Shown here piece after piece: positions 1 through 8,042 of a stretch of DNA of 64,000 nt. Below the pieces are notes generated by a model. That model searched no databases. It was given only the letters and a program-made list of their open reading frames with translations, and was not told the DNA's origin. Position numbers and translations under genes: made by a program. Origin of the DNA: VRUE01 sp033856275 (GTDB lineage Bacteria > Actinomycetota > Thermoleophilia > Solirubrobacterales > 70-9); assembly GCA_033856275.1 (NCBI GenBank), contig JAWVFJ010000016.1, forward strand, positions 1-64,000. The letters run 5' to 3'. How positions within the stretch are numbered: the stretch's first letter is position 1; every line of letters begins with the position of its first letter.

Positions 1-360
1 GTAGACGCCCTTCTCGACCCAGCCGTTGTCGTAGACGCGCTGCATGATCTCGGCGACTCGCTCGGTGTGGCGGGGGTCGGAGGTGCGGATGAAGAAGTCG
101 TTGGTGGCGTCGATGATCGGCATCAGCTGGCGGAACTTCTCCGCGTTGCGGTCGGCCAGCTCTTGCGGTGAGATGCCCTCCCGCTCCGCCGCCGTCTCGA
201 TCGGCTCGCCGTGCTCATCGGTGCCAGTGAGGAAGAAGACGTCCTCGCCACGCTGGCGCATGTGGCGTGCAAGCACGTCGGCGGCCATCGTCGAGTAGGC
301 ATGGCCGAGATGCGGCTCGGCATTGACGTAATAGATCGGGGTGGTGACGTAGTAGGACAC
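1..360 (-). CDS. metG: Methionyl-tRNA synthetase, N-terminal part (cut by window edge)
   Basis: Charges tRNA-Met with methionine in the cytoplasm. The 120 codons visible give the class I nucleotide-binding fold start: a TTPIYYVNAEPHLGHAYS segment carrying the HIGH-type motif as HLGH near residues 17-20, followed by LTGTDEHG, which is typical of MetRS. The start is GTG at 360. An in-frame TAG lies five codons upstream, so no longer start is possible. The rest of the gene lies beyond the left edge. It sits just downstream of rsmI on the same strand with a 23-base gap, which suggests co-transcription. Confidence 0.93.
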   Translation of the reverse strand, partial: MSYYVTTPIYYVNAEPHLGHAYSTMAADVLARHMRQRGEDVFFLTGTDEHGEPIETAAEREGISPQELADRNAEKFRQLMPIIDATNDFFIRTSDPRHTERVAEIMQRVYDNGWVEKGVY

Positions 361-383
361 TGCCGGGCCAGGCTAGTAGACGC

Positions 384-1211
384 TCAGCGCCTTGGCTCGC
401 GGCCGGTCAGCGCTCGGTAGAGATCGTTCGCCCGTGTTCCGGTGAGCGCGGCGACGACGCTGGCGGCGGCGCGCGGGCGCGCGCCGGACTGGACCAGGTG
501 GCGCAGCGCATCGACAGCGAAACCGACGTCACGGTCGTGCTCCTCGGCGGCAGCGGGCGCGATCACCAGCACGATCTCCCCCTTGACGTCGCCGCGAAAG
601 CGCCGGGCCAGTTCGGCCAGCGAGCCGCGGGCGACTTCCTCGTGCATCTTGGTCAGCTCGCGGCAGACCGCGGCGGGCCGGTCGGGGGCGATTGCCGCCA
701 GCGCCGCCAGCGACTCGCCGACGCGCCGCGGCGACTCGAAGGCGATCACGGTCTCGGCCGAGCGCAACACCCGCTCCATCTCGCCGGAGCGCTTGGGCAG
801 GAACCCCTCGAAGCGCCAGCGGTCGGTTGGCAAGCCGGAGGCGACGAGGGCAACGGGGACGACGGAGGGCCCCGGCAGCACCGTGACGTCGAGATCGCGT
901 TCGATGCAACGACGGATCAGCCGGTAGCCGGGATCCGAGATCGCTGGCATGCCAGCGTCGGAGACCAGGGCGACGATGTCGCCGCGCTCGATCCGCTGCG
1001 CCAGCTCCGTCGCCCGCGCCGCTTCGTTGCCCTCGTGGTTGGAGACCAGCGGCGGCGCCGGGCGAATGCCGAGCTTGTCGAGCAGGCCGCCGGTGCGGCG
1101 AGTGTCCTCGCAGGCGATCCAATCGGCGGCGACGAGCGCTTCGCGTACGCGCACCGTGATGTCGTCGAGGTTGCCGATCGGGGTCGGGCAGACGATCAGC
1201 TCGCCCGGCAT
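384..1211 (-). CDS. rsmI: 16S rRNA (cytidine(1402)-2'-O)-methyltransferase
   Basis: Methylates the ribose of C1402 in 16S rRNA using SAM. The protein has 275 residues, a usual length for RsmI. Family motifs appear in order: PTPIGNLDDIT (about 9-19), CEDTRRT (about 34-40), VSDAGMPAISDPG (about 83-95), GFLPKR, ESPRR and CRELTKMHEE. Its start codon overlaps the stop of the ROK kinase gene (ATGA at 1208-1211), so the two are translationally coupled, and metG follows directly. The fold is the tetrapyrrole-methylase type, but the motif set is specific to RsmI. Confidence 0.95.
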   Translation of the reverse strand: MPGELIVCPTPIGNLDDITVRVREALVAADWIACEDTRRTGGLLDKLGIRPAPPLVSNHEGNEAARATELAQRIERGDIVALVSDAGMPAISDPGYRLIRRCIERDLDVTVLPGPSVVPVALVASGLPTDRWRFEGFLPKRSGEMERVLRSAETVIAFESPRRVGESLAALAAIAPDRPAAVCRELTKMHEEVARGSLAELARRFRGDVKGEIVLVIAPAAAEEHDRDVGFAVDALRHLVQSGARPRAAASVVAALTGTRANDLYRALTGREPRR

Positions 1212-2173
1212 CAGCCCTTTCCCCGCTCGAGCTCGATCCGCGCCATCGCCGCCGCGCCGATCATGCCCGCATCCGCACCCAGCTCGGCGGCGACGACCGG
1301 GATGCGCTTCATCGGCGGCAGCGCACGTGCTTCGAGCTCGCGCCGGGCGGGGTCAAGGAGCAAATCGCCGGCGGCGATCACGCCGCCGCCGATCACGAAT
1401 ACCTCGGGCTCGAAGATGTTGGCGAAGCTGGTCAGGGCGACACCCAGCCGCGAACCGATCAGGTCGAAGACGCCCCGGGCGGCGGCGTCGCCGCCGAGCG
1501 CGGCCTCAGTGACCACCTTGCCATCGATCGTCTCGCCGGCGGCGAGCATTGCTCCCAGCACCGATTTTGGCTCGAGCTCCGCCGCCGCCCGGCCCTCGCG
1601 CCCAAGCGCGGTACCCGAGGCCAGCGTCTCAACGCAACCGCGACCGGGGCAGTTGCCCTGACAGGGCGGTCCGTCGGCCTCGATCACGGTGTGGCCCAGC
1701 TCGGCCCCCGCTCCGGTCGAACCGCGGTAAACCTCGCCGCCGAGGATCAGGCCGCCGCCGATCCCGGTGCCGATCGTCAGCATCACCGCGTTTTCGGCGC
1801 CGCGCGCCGCGCCGTAGAGATGCTCGGCGAGGGCAGCGACGGTCGCGTCGTTATCGACGAAGACCGGCAGTCCTGTGCGACCGCCGACCAGGTCGCGGAT
1901 CGCCAGGTTCTCCAGTGGCAAGTTGACCGCCGAGACCGCGATGCCTTTGTCGTGATCGATCGTGGCCGGGATGCCCAGCCCAACTGCTGCGACCCCCTCG
2001 CGTGCGGCGTGTGCCTCTTCGACCTCACGCACCAGCAACTCGACGAGCTCGTCCTCGGTCTGCCCGGTAGAGGCCTCGCGGCTCTCCCACAGAACCTTCG
2101 AATCTGGGTCGAGAACGCCGAGCAGCATCTTCGTGCCACCCAGGTCCACACCGATGATTTCCCCTGCACTCAT
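1211..2173 (-). CDS. glcK: ROK-family glucokinase
   Basis: Phosphorylates glucose with ATP (or possibly polyphosphate), feeding glycolysis. The N-terminal DLGGTK phosphate-binding motif, GTGIGGG, the ELGH motif and the zinc-binding CQGNCPGRGCVE segment place it in the ROK family. The CxGxC/GC pattern is the ROK zinc site, and glucokinase is the best call within ROK. I chose the ATG at 2173 (protein MSAGEIIGVDLGG) because GGAAG lies just upstream. An ATG at 2185 would add four residues. It starts 65 bases from the divergently transcribed LCP gene and overlaps rsmI at its end. Confidence 0.85.
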   Translation of the reverse strand: MSAGEIIGVDLGGTKMLLGVLDPDSKVLWESREASTGQTEDELVELLVREVEEAHAAREGVAAVGLGIPATIDHDKGIAVSAVNLPLENLAIRDLVGGRTGLPVFVDNDATVAALAEHLYGAARGAENAVMLTIGTGIGGGLILGGEVYRGSTGAGAELGHTVIEADGPPCQGNCPGRGCVETLASGTALGREGRAAAELEPKSVLGAMLAAGETIDGKVVTEAALGGDAAARGVFDLIGSRLGVALTSFANIFEPEVFVIGGGVIAAGDLLLDPARRELEARALPPMKRIPVVAAELGADAGMIGAAAMARIELERGKG

Positions 2174-2238
2174 ACGAGCTTCCAAGCAGGGTAGAGGCGG
2201 GCGACCGCGGGCATCGGCATGATTCCCGGCAGTCTTTC

Positions 2239-3471
2239 ATGGCCGACAATGGCGAGCAGCAGCCCTCCGGGCCGCCCGAGTACAAGGTCTACCGGTCCCG
2301 GAAGGGCCGCTTGTCTGGGCTGCGGTCCCCCGATCTCTCCGGCCTGCGGGAGCGGACTCCGCGTGCGCCGAAATGGTGGCGACGGGACAAGGGGCCTCAG
2401 CCCGAGCGCACTGGACCGCCCCGCCGCTGGAGCGGCAAGCGGGTGCTCAAGTGGGTGGGGCTGGCGGCGCTCGGCTGGATCCTGCTCAGCTTCCTCGCCT
2501 TCGCCGTCTCCGCCCAACTGCAGTCCTTCAAGCTCTCCGGCGAAGCGAAGGACGCGTTGCACGGCAATCCCTTCCTTCTGCCCAGCGCCCAGACGATCCT
2601 CGTGCTCGGCACCGACGCGCGGCCGCCCGACACCAAGGAACCCGGCGCGGCGCCCTCGCAGAAGTGCTTCGAACAGCAGGCCCACGGCGACGCCCCCCAC
2701 AACGGCTGCGAACAGGGTCAGTTCCGCGCCGACACGCTGATGCTGATCCGCGCTGGCGGTGGCGCCTTCCGCAAACTCTCGATCCCGCGCGACAGCTACG
2801 CCGAAATCCCCGGCCAGAGCCCGACGAAAATCAACGCCGCCTTTGCCTTCGGCGGCGCCAAGGCGCAGATCGAAGCGGTCGAAAACTTCCTCAACATCCA
2901 GGTCGACCACGTCGCGATCGTCGACTTCACCGGCTTCGAAGACCTGATCGACGCCGTCGGCGGGGTCAAGGTCGACGTCCCCCACAAGCTCTGCGCCGAC
3001 ATCTCCGGCGGCGCTGGGGGCGGCCAGGGCGGCGTGACGCTGCGCCTGCACAAGGGCGAGAACACCCTCGACGGTGAAAAGGCCCTCGCCTATTCGCGGG
3101 TGCGCGAGCCGGTCGAATGCCCCGGCCCCGGCAAAAGCGCCTTCTCGCTCGGCTACAACGACTTCCAGCGCGCCCAGGCCCAGCAACGCGTGATCAATGG
3201 AATCAAGGACCGCCTCACCGATCCGCTCCGCCTCCCGTACAACTTCATCCATGGCCCGATCATCGGCTGGGACGCGCCGAAGGCCTTCGTCAGCGATATG
3301 GGCTTCCTTACCATGCCGCAGCTGATCCTCTCCGCCGCGATCGGCGGCAGTGCCCCCACCGACGTCCTCTGCGCCGGCGCCAACTCAGGTTGCGGCGTCG
3401 GCCCCGGCGGCAGCGTCGAAGTCCCCGAGTCGGCTCGACGCCGCGCCGTCGACCGCCTCCTCAACGGCTAA
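2239..3471 (+). CDS. LytR-CpsA-Psr (LCP) family glycopolymer ligase
   Basis: LCP proteins move undecaprenyl-linked glycopolymers onto peptidoglycan at the outer face of the membrane. The 410-residue protein has a basic, proline-rich cytoplasmic tail (1-68), one membrane helix (about 70-92) and an extracellular LCP domain starting near 115. That domain shows TILVLGTDAR, FRADTLMLIR, SIPRDSY and a DLIDAVGGVKVDVP segment; the Arg/Asp positions fit pyrophosphate-lipid binding. A Cys/Gly-rich C-terminal tail follows the domain. It is a single gene, divergent from the glucokinase. The substrate polymer cannot be told from the sequence. Confidence 0.9.
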   Translation: MADNGEQQPSGPPEYKVYRSRKGRLSGLRSPDLSGLRERTPRAPKWWRRDKGPQPERTGPPRRWSGKRVLKWVGLAALGWILLSFLAFAVSAQLQSFKLSGEAKDALHGNPFLLPSAQTILVLGTDARPPDTKEPGAAPSQKCFEQQAHGDAPHNGCEQGQFRADTLMLIRAGGGAFRKLSIPRDSYAEIPGQSPTKINAAFAFGGAKAQIEAVENFLNIQVDHVAIVDFTGFEDLIDAVGGVKVDVPHKLCADISGGAGGGQGGVTLRLHKGENTLDGEKALAYSRVREPVECPGPGKSAFSLGYNDFQRAQAQQRVINGIKDRLTDPLRLPYNFIHGPIIGWDAPKAFVSDMGFLTMPQLILSAAIGGSAPTDVLCAGANSGCGVGPGGSVEVPESARRRAVDRLLNG

Positions 3472-3537
3472 CGGCAAGCACATCGACTGGTCACTTGTGC
3501 CGCCCCGAGCCGGCAAAGATGACCACTCGACGCTTGA

Positions 3538-3840
3538 TCAGTCGCTGGTGGTCGACGCCTTGGGCTTGGAGTCGCCGGAGGGCTTCGAGTCGCTGGAGCC
3601 TTCGCCGGATCCCTTCGACTCGCTCGAACCCTCGGAGCCGCCGTTGGCGGCCGCGCCCTTCTTCTTCTTGCCGTAATCGGTGTTGTAGAAGCCCGAGCCT
3701 TTGAAGTGGACGGCGACGGGGTGCAGGACGCGCACCGCGGGGGCGCCGCACTCCTGGCACTCGGTCAATGGCTCGTCGCTCATCCGCTGGATCACGTCGA
3801 AGACGTGGCCGTTCTCGCATTTGTACTCATAGATGGGCAC
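3538..3840 (-). CDS. FmdB-type small zinc-ribbon protein
   Basis: This 100-residue protein begins VPIYEYKCENGH with a GTG start. It carries a CENGH...CQECG zinc ribbon (Cys at about 8, 35 and 38 plus a nearby His/Cys), then a low-complexity Ser/Gly/Lys/Glu tail. This is the FmdB/putative regulatory zinc-ribbon family, whose role is unsettled. The segment VHFKGSGFYNTDY is a strong family signature. It is transcribed away from glyS, with only 36 bases between the two starts, so their promoters must overlap. The tail length is lineage-variable. Confidence 0.85.
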   Translation of the reverse strand: MPIYEYKCENGHVFDVIQRMSDEPLTECQECGAPAVRVLHPVAVHFKGSGFYNTDYGKKKKGAAANGGSEGSSESKGSGEGSSDSKPSGDSKPKASTTSD

Positions 3841-3876
3841 GGGATGCGGGATTATCGCAGCCGATACGGTTCCGCC

Positions 3877-5268
3877 ATGGCAGCCACCGAGGAGGGAACC
3901 CGACCGACCGACGTCTCGATGGAGGAGATCGTCGCCCTCTGCAAGCGGCGCGGCTTCGTCTTTCCCTCCTCGGAGATCTACGGCGGCCTCGGCTCGACCT
4001 ACGACTACGGCCACTACGGCGTGCTGCTGAAGAACAACGTCAAGGCCGAGTGGTGGCGGGCAATGCTGCAAGAACGCGACGACATCGTCGCGCTCGACTC
4101 GGCGATCCTCCAGCACCCGCGGGTCTGGGAGGCCTCGGGTCACCTCGAAGGCTTCACCGACCCGCTGGTCCAGTGCCTCGGCAAGTGCAAGAAGCGCTGG
4201 CGCGAGGACCATCTGCGCGAGGCGGTCGAAGCCGAAGGCGGCGATCCGAACGCCGAGCTGCGCTGCCCCGAGTGCGGCGGCGAGCTCTCGGAGCCGCGCC
4301 AGTTCAACCTGATGTTCGAGACCCACATCGGGCCGGTGGCAGGCGAGGGCTCCGAGGTCTACCTGCGGCCCGAGACTGCGCAAGGCATCTTCATCAACTT
4401 CAAGAACGTGCTCAGCTTCGCTCGCAAGAAGCCGCCCTTCGGGATCGCCCAGATCGGCAAGTCCTTCCGCAACGAGATCACCCCCGGCAACTTCATCTTC
4501 CGCACCCGCGAGTTCGAGCAGATGGAGATGGAGTTCTTCGTACCCCCCGCGGACGCGCAGCGCTGGTATGAGACCTGGATCGAGGAGCGCGAGCGCTGGT
4601 ACACCGAGCTCGGCATCCGCCCCGACTTCCTCCGCGTCCGCCCCCATGACCAAGACGAGCTCTCCCACTACTCCTCGGGCACCAGCGACGTCGAGTACCT
4701 CTTCCCGATTGGCTGGTCGGAGCTGGAGGGGATCGCCAACCGCGGAGACTTCGACCTCACCCAGCACGCCAAGTTCAGCGGCGAGAAGCTCGAGTACTTC
4801 GACCAACAGACCAAAGAGCGCTACGTCCCCCACGTGATCGAGCCCGCCGCCGGCGCCGACCGCGCCACCCTCGCCTTCCTGGTCGACTCCTACGACGTCG
4901 AGGAAGTCGAGGGCCGCCAGCGCACCGTCCTGCGCCTCCACCCGCGCCTCGCCCCGGTCAAGGTCGCGGTCCTCCCCCTCGTCTCCAAGGAGGGCATGCC
5001 GGAGAAGGCCCGCGAGATCTTCAGCGAGCTCCGCACCCGCATGCCCGCCGAGTTCGACGAGGGCGGCTCAATCGGCAAGCGTTACCGCCGCCAGGACGAG
5101 ATCGGGACCCCATGGGGCATCACCGTCGACCATCAGACGATGGAAGACGACACCGTCACCCTGCGCGACCGCGACTCGCTCGAGCAGACGCGAGTCTCGG
5201 TCGCCGGCCTGGCGGACGACCTTGCCGCCCGCCTCTCTCAGCCCTGGCGCAGCCCAAAGCTCGACTAG
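3877..5268 (+). CDS. glyS: Glycyl-tRNA synthetase (dimeric, class II)
   Basis: Charges tRNA-Gly. The 463-residue single-chain form matches the alpha2 (archaeal/eukaryotic-like, also actinobacterial) enzyme rather than the alpha2-beta2 type. Visible features: the N-terminal PSSEIYGGLGSTYDYGHYG segment, a C-x-C...CPECGG zinc-like insertion (about 108-130), YLRPETAQGIF, motif 2 FRNEITP, and an HHTS-type anticodon-binding C-terminus with RYRRQDEIGTPW. ATG at 3877 is chosen because homologous sequence begins just after it. Further upstream the frame runs into the divergent FmdB-type gene. Confidence 0.94.
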   Translation: MAATEEGTRPTDVSMEEIVALCKRRGFVFPSSEIYGGLGSTYDYGHYGVLLKNNVKAEWWRAMLQERDDIVALDSAILQHPRVWEASGHLEGFTDPLVQCLGKCKKRWREDHLREAVEAEGGDPNAELRCPECGGELSEPRQFNLMFETHIGPVAGEGSEVYLRPETAQGIFINFKNVLSFARKKPPFGIAQIGKSFRNEITPGNFIFRTREFEQMEMEFFVPPADAQRWYETWIEERERWYTELGIRPDFLRVRPHDQDELSHYSSGTSDVEYLFPIGWSELEGIANRGDFDLTQHAKFSGEKLEYFDQQTKERYVPHVIEPAAGADRATLAFLVDSYDVEEVEGRQRTVLRLHPRLAPVKVAVLPLVSKEGMPEKAREIFSELRTRMPAEFDEGGSIGKRYRRQDEIGTPWGITVDHQTMEDDTVTLRDRDSLEQTRVSVAGLADDLAARLSQPWRSPKLD

Positions 5269-5298
5269 CCACATAGGCGGCGCGACGCTGCCAGGCGC

Positions 5299-5670
5299 TT
5301 ACTCGCGACCCTCGATCAGGCCGATCACGTTGCCCTCGGGGTCGGTGAACTGGCCGAGGACCATGCGGCCCATGATCGTCTCGGGGCCCATGACGCGGGC
5401 CCCACCCAGGGTCTCGGCCTTGCTCAGGGCCTCCTCGACATTGGGCACTTCGACGTAGAAGGTGACGTGGCCGTCGTAGCCCTCGGGGCCCTGGCCGATG
5501 CCGCCACCGAGGCCGATGCCTTCGGCGTTTTGGTTGGCCTCGCGGTCGACCAGGCCGTATTTCATCTCGTTGCTCGCATCGACATTCCAGTCGAAGAGCT
5601 CGGCGTAGTAGCTCTGCAGCTTCTCGCCGTCCTTGCCGACCACCTCGAAGTGGACCACTGGTTGTCCCAT
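5299..5670 (-). CDS. VOC (glyoxalase/bleomycin-resistance fold) family protein
   Basis: The 123-residue protein has two beta-alpha-beta-beta-beta modules: VVHFEVVGKDGEKLQSYYAELFDW in the first half and DGHVTFYVEVPNVEEAL with QFTDPEGNVIGLIE in the second. This is the VOC fold. A perfect GGAGGAGG ribosome site precedes the ATG at 5670. It could be a lyase, dioxygenase or binding protein; the substrate cannot be inferred. It ends 30 bases from the convergent glyS end and is followed upstream by the winged-helix gene on the same strand. Confidence 0.85.
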   Translation of the reverse strand: MGQPVVHFEVVGKDGEKLQSYYAELFDWNVDASNEMKYGLVDREANQNAEGIGLGGGIGQGPEGYDGHVTFYVEVPNVEEALSKAETLGGARVMGPETIMGRMVLGQFTDPEGNVIGLIEGRE

Positions 5671-5701
5671 CTCGCCTCCTCCGGTTGACTGGTGCGCCCG
5701 A

Positions 5702-6691
5702 TCAGGCGCTTGCCATGAACCGTTCCACATCGGCGGCGTCGGCGGCAAGTGCCGCATTCGCCTGCTTGGTGATGCGGCCGAGGGGCTCGATCGTGACCTT
5801 GCCGCGGCTGAGGCGCCAGGTGCCGACGGCGCGACCCTTAACCATCGCGAAGGGCTTGAAGATGCCGTTGATGGTGACGAGCTGGGTGTGGGGACCAAGC
5901 ACCGCCTCTCGCGAGGTCCAACCGAGCAGGAGCGGGTCGAAGGCACCGAGCAGTCGCGGGCCGGGAATCTCGGCGACGGGTGGTCGGGCGACAAGATGGA
6001 CCAGACCATCGTCCCGCTCGACCAGCTCCGAGGCGATCGTGACGAGGCCAGCGCGCGCGTCACGCAGGGGCAGCCCCGCCCAGCGAGCGAGATCGCGGTC
6101 ATCGGCGGGAGCGTGCCCGATCAGGTAGCGGCGGGCCAGTTCGGCGAGGGCGGCGTCACGATCAATCGGTTTTGGGGCATCGAGCCACTCGTCGACAAGG
6201 ACGTAGGCGTGGTGGCTGCCGACCATCGGCCCGCGGACGGCGATTCCGCGCAGGGTCGTGAGGAAGAGAAGGTGGATCAGAGCCTGGCCCTCCGTCGGCA
6301 CTCCAGCCGCCTCGAGCCGCTCGCGGAGCTGCAGCCGCGTCAGCGGACCCTCGTCGGCGAGTGCGCGCTCGATCGTCGCCACGCCACGCTCGGCCGCATC
6401 GGGCGAGACACCCTCCTGCACGAGCCGCCGTGACGCGGAGGTGAAGAGCGGCGGTGTCGTCAGGGCGTGCAGCCACGGGTAGTCCTCGCTGCGCACGAGG
6501 TGCAGCGTGCCGCGATTGAGCCAGGTGATCAGCAGTGAGCGCTCTTCGCTCAGCGCTCGATCGACGTCGGCCGCTGTCAGTCCCTCGCTGCGGGCGCGCA
6601 CGGCCAGCCGAGCGCCGCGGGGGTCCTGGCCCTGCACGGCGAGCAAACGCTCGGCGACGGCGCTTGCGTCGCGCTCTGGCGGCCCGGCCAA
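5702..6691 (-). CDS. Winged-helix DNA-binding domain protein (HTH_42/AlkZ-related)
   Basis: The protein resembles the PF06224 group, which includes the AlkZ/YcaQ DNA glycosylases: a VQGQDPRGA segment, LITWLNRGTLHLVRSEDYPWL (the T-L-H-L stretch is typical), and a C-terminal GAFDPLLLGWTSRE then GRAVGTWR module. It may repair or bind modified DNA, but many members have no assigned activity. The start is uncertain. TTG at 6691 is the only usual codon, yet the in-frame sequence upstream reads FAERFAAQGLAG, which looks like the normal family N-terminus and runs into the FKBP gene's end. A non-standard start or a small sequence error is possible. Confidence 0.75.
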   Translation of the reverse strand: MAGPPERDASAVAERLLAVQGQDPRGARLAVRARSEGLTAADVDRALSEERSLLITWLNRGTLHLVRSEDYPWLHALTTPPLFTSASRRLVQEGVSPDAAERGVATIERALADEGPLTRLQLRERLEAAGVPTEGQALIHLLFLTTLRGIAVRGPMVGSHHAYVLVDEWLDAPKPIDRDAALAELARRYLIGHAPADDRDLARWAGLPLRDARAGLVTIASELVERDDGLVHLVARPPVAEIPGPRLLGAFDPLLLGWTSREAVLGPHTQLVTINGIFKPFAMVKGRAVGTWRLSRGKVTIEPLGRITKQANAALAADAADVERFMASA

Positions 6692-6740
6692 CCCCTGGGC
6701 CGCGAAACGCTCGGCAAAGATCGAAGCGGTCGGCAGGGTG

Positions 6741-7244
6741 CTATTCGACCCCGAGCAGGTCGATCACGAAGATCAATGTTTCGTTTGGCCCGATGTTCGG
6801 CGGCGAACCCGCGGGGCCGTAGGCGAGGTTGCCCGGGATGAGCAACTCGCGGCGGCCGCCGACCTTCATCCCTTTAACGCCCTGGTCCCAGCCTTTGATC
6901 ACTTCTCCGGCGCCGAGGGTGAAGCTGAACGGTTCGTTTCGCTTCCAGGAAGAGTCGAATTCTTTTTCGCTGTCGTAGCCGACGCCGACGTACTGGACCG
7001 TGATTTCGTCGCCAGCTTTGGCCGTGGCGCCCGTGCCTTTTTCCAAGTCCCTGTAGGCATACTTTTTGGGCGAAATGCCTTTGGGCACGGTCACCTTCGG
7101 CTTCGTCTTTTTGCTCGTCGAGGACGATTCCGTCGAGCTGGTCGATCCGGAGGAGTCGCTCGAGGAATCGCTGCTGCTGCCACAGCCGGCGACGGCAATC
7201 GCCAAAGCAAGGCACAGCGCAAGCATCAATGCAGGCAACTTCAT
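6741..7244 (-). CDS. FKBP-type peptidyl-prolyl isomerase lipoprotein
   Basis: A 167-residue secreted lipoprotein. It has a signal peptide with lipobox VAGC (Cys 21), a Ser-rich linker (22-47), then one FKBP domain (about 65-167) with ITVQYVGVGYD, FSFTLGAGEVIKGWDQGVKGMKVGGRR, and ELLIPGNLAYG. It would assist proline isomerisation and folding of exported proteins at the outer membrane face. The end overlaps or abuts the presumed true start of the winged-helix gene, suggesting a shared transcript. Confidence 0.93.
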   Translation of the reverse strand: MKLPALMLALCLALAIAVAGCGSSSDSSSDSSGSTSSTESSSTSKKTKPKVTVPKGISPKKYAYRDLEKGTGATAKAGDEITVQYVGVGYDSEKEFDSSWKRNEPFSFTLGAGEVIKGWDQGVKGMKVGGRRELLIPGNLAYGPAGSPPNIGPNETLIFVIDLLGVE

Positions 7245-7288
7245 TGAGCGGAGATCCTACGCAAGCACGGCCATTAAGGGCGTGCGGC

Positions 7289-7666
7289 TCAGCGCCTGCC
7301 GGAGAACGCGGACCAGACTCGCCGGAAGAAGCCGGGGCGAGCGCCCCCGACGAGATCAGCTGGGTTGACCGAGAGGGCGCCCGGGTTGGCGTCCGGCGCC
7401 GGCAGGCTCGCGGCCTCGGAGGCATCGATCTTCAATACGACTCCGCGCTCGTAGATCGCGTCGACCTCCGGCGCATCGACGAAGCGGTGCCCTCCCGGCC
7501 CGGCGGTCGTGTCGAAGACGATCCCATCGAACATGTCGAGGTTGGGCGCGGAAAGGACGCGCACGACCCGGCCGAGGCGCTCTCCGTCGCGCGAGTAGAC
7601 CGGCACGCCTTTGCTCGCCGCAAGATAAGAGGTCGGCTCCCCCAGGTCCTCCATTGAGGTGAGCAT
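7289..7666 (-). CDS. PRC-barrel-like small protein
   Basis: A 125-residue soluble protein. Its first ~75 residues (SYLAASKGVPVYSRDGERLGRVV ... GIVFDT ... RFVDAPEVDAIYERGVVLKI, split here) have the PRC-barrel pattern: a short beta barrel with a conserved G-x-x-[LI]-G-x-V turn. The C-terminal tail is basic (RPGFFRRVWSAFSGRR). The ATG at 7666 is preferred because GAGGG lies about 8 bases before it and a longer start would overlap the divergent gene. PRC barrels act in RNA processing or photosynthetic assembly, but no specific role can be assigned here. Confidence 0.65.
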   Translation of the reverse strand: MLTSMEDLGEPTSYLAASKGVPVYSRDGERLGRVVRVLSAPNLDMFDGIVFDTTAGPGGHRFVDAPEVDAIYERGVVLKIDASEAASLPAPDANPGALSVNPADLVGGARPGFFRRVWSAFSGRR

Positions 7667-7746
7667 ATCCACCCTCAAAGATCTCCTCGTCCCTCTCGGG
7701 CGGGCTATGCTCGCGACGGTACTCCGGGTTCTATTGAGGAGGAGCA

Positions 7747-8034
7747 ATGGCAGTTGGTCTGAGATTGAAGTTCGAGGGCGGCACTCTGGACGAGTACGAC
7801 GCGGTGCACAGCCACATGGGCATCGACGACGATCCGCCGGAGGGTCTGATCTTCCATTCCGCCGGGCCGATCGATGGCGGTTGGGGCGTTATCGATTTCT
7901 GGGAGTCGCGCGATCACTTCGATCGCTTCCAGGGCTCGCGGCTGGTGCCTGCGATCCAGGAGCTCGGCGACCGGGCGCCGCAGGGACCGCCCGACATCAA
8001 GGAGTTCCCCGTCCATCGCTTCACCAGGCCGTAG
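7747..8034 (+). CDS. Small conserved hypothetical protein, dimeric alpha/beta-barrel-like
   Basis: A 95-residue protein preceded by an excellent ribosome site (GAGGAGG, 6 bases before ATG). The order KFEGGTLDEYDAVH, GLIFHSAGPIDGGWGVIDFWES, then FQGSRLVPAIQEL is like small ferredoxin-like dimeric barrel proteins (antibiotic monooxygenase-type or EthD-like). No catalytic residues are recognised. The acyl-CoA ligase gene follows 8 bases later, so the two very likely share a transcript. Confidence 0.7.
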   Translation: MAVGLRLKFEGGTLDEYDAVHSHMGIDDDPPEGLIFHSAGPIDGGWGVIDFWESRDHFDRFQGSRLVPAIQELGDRAPQGPPDIKEFPVHRFTRP

Positions 8035-8042
8035 CCAGCGCG

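Noticed and set aside
2170..3252. A 360-codon antisense open frame over the LCP gene
   Set aside because: The LCP motifs on plus are unmistakable; the minus frame has none.
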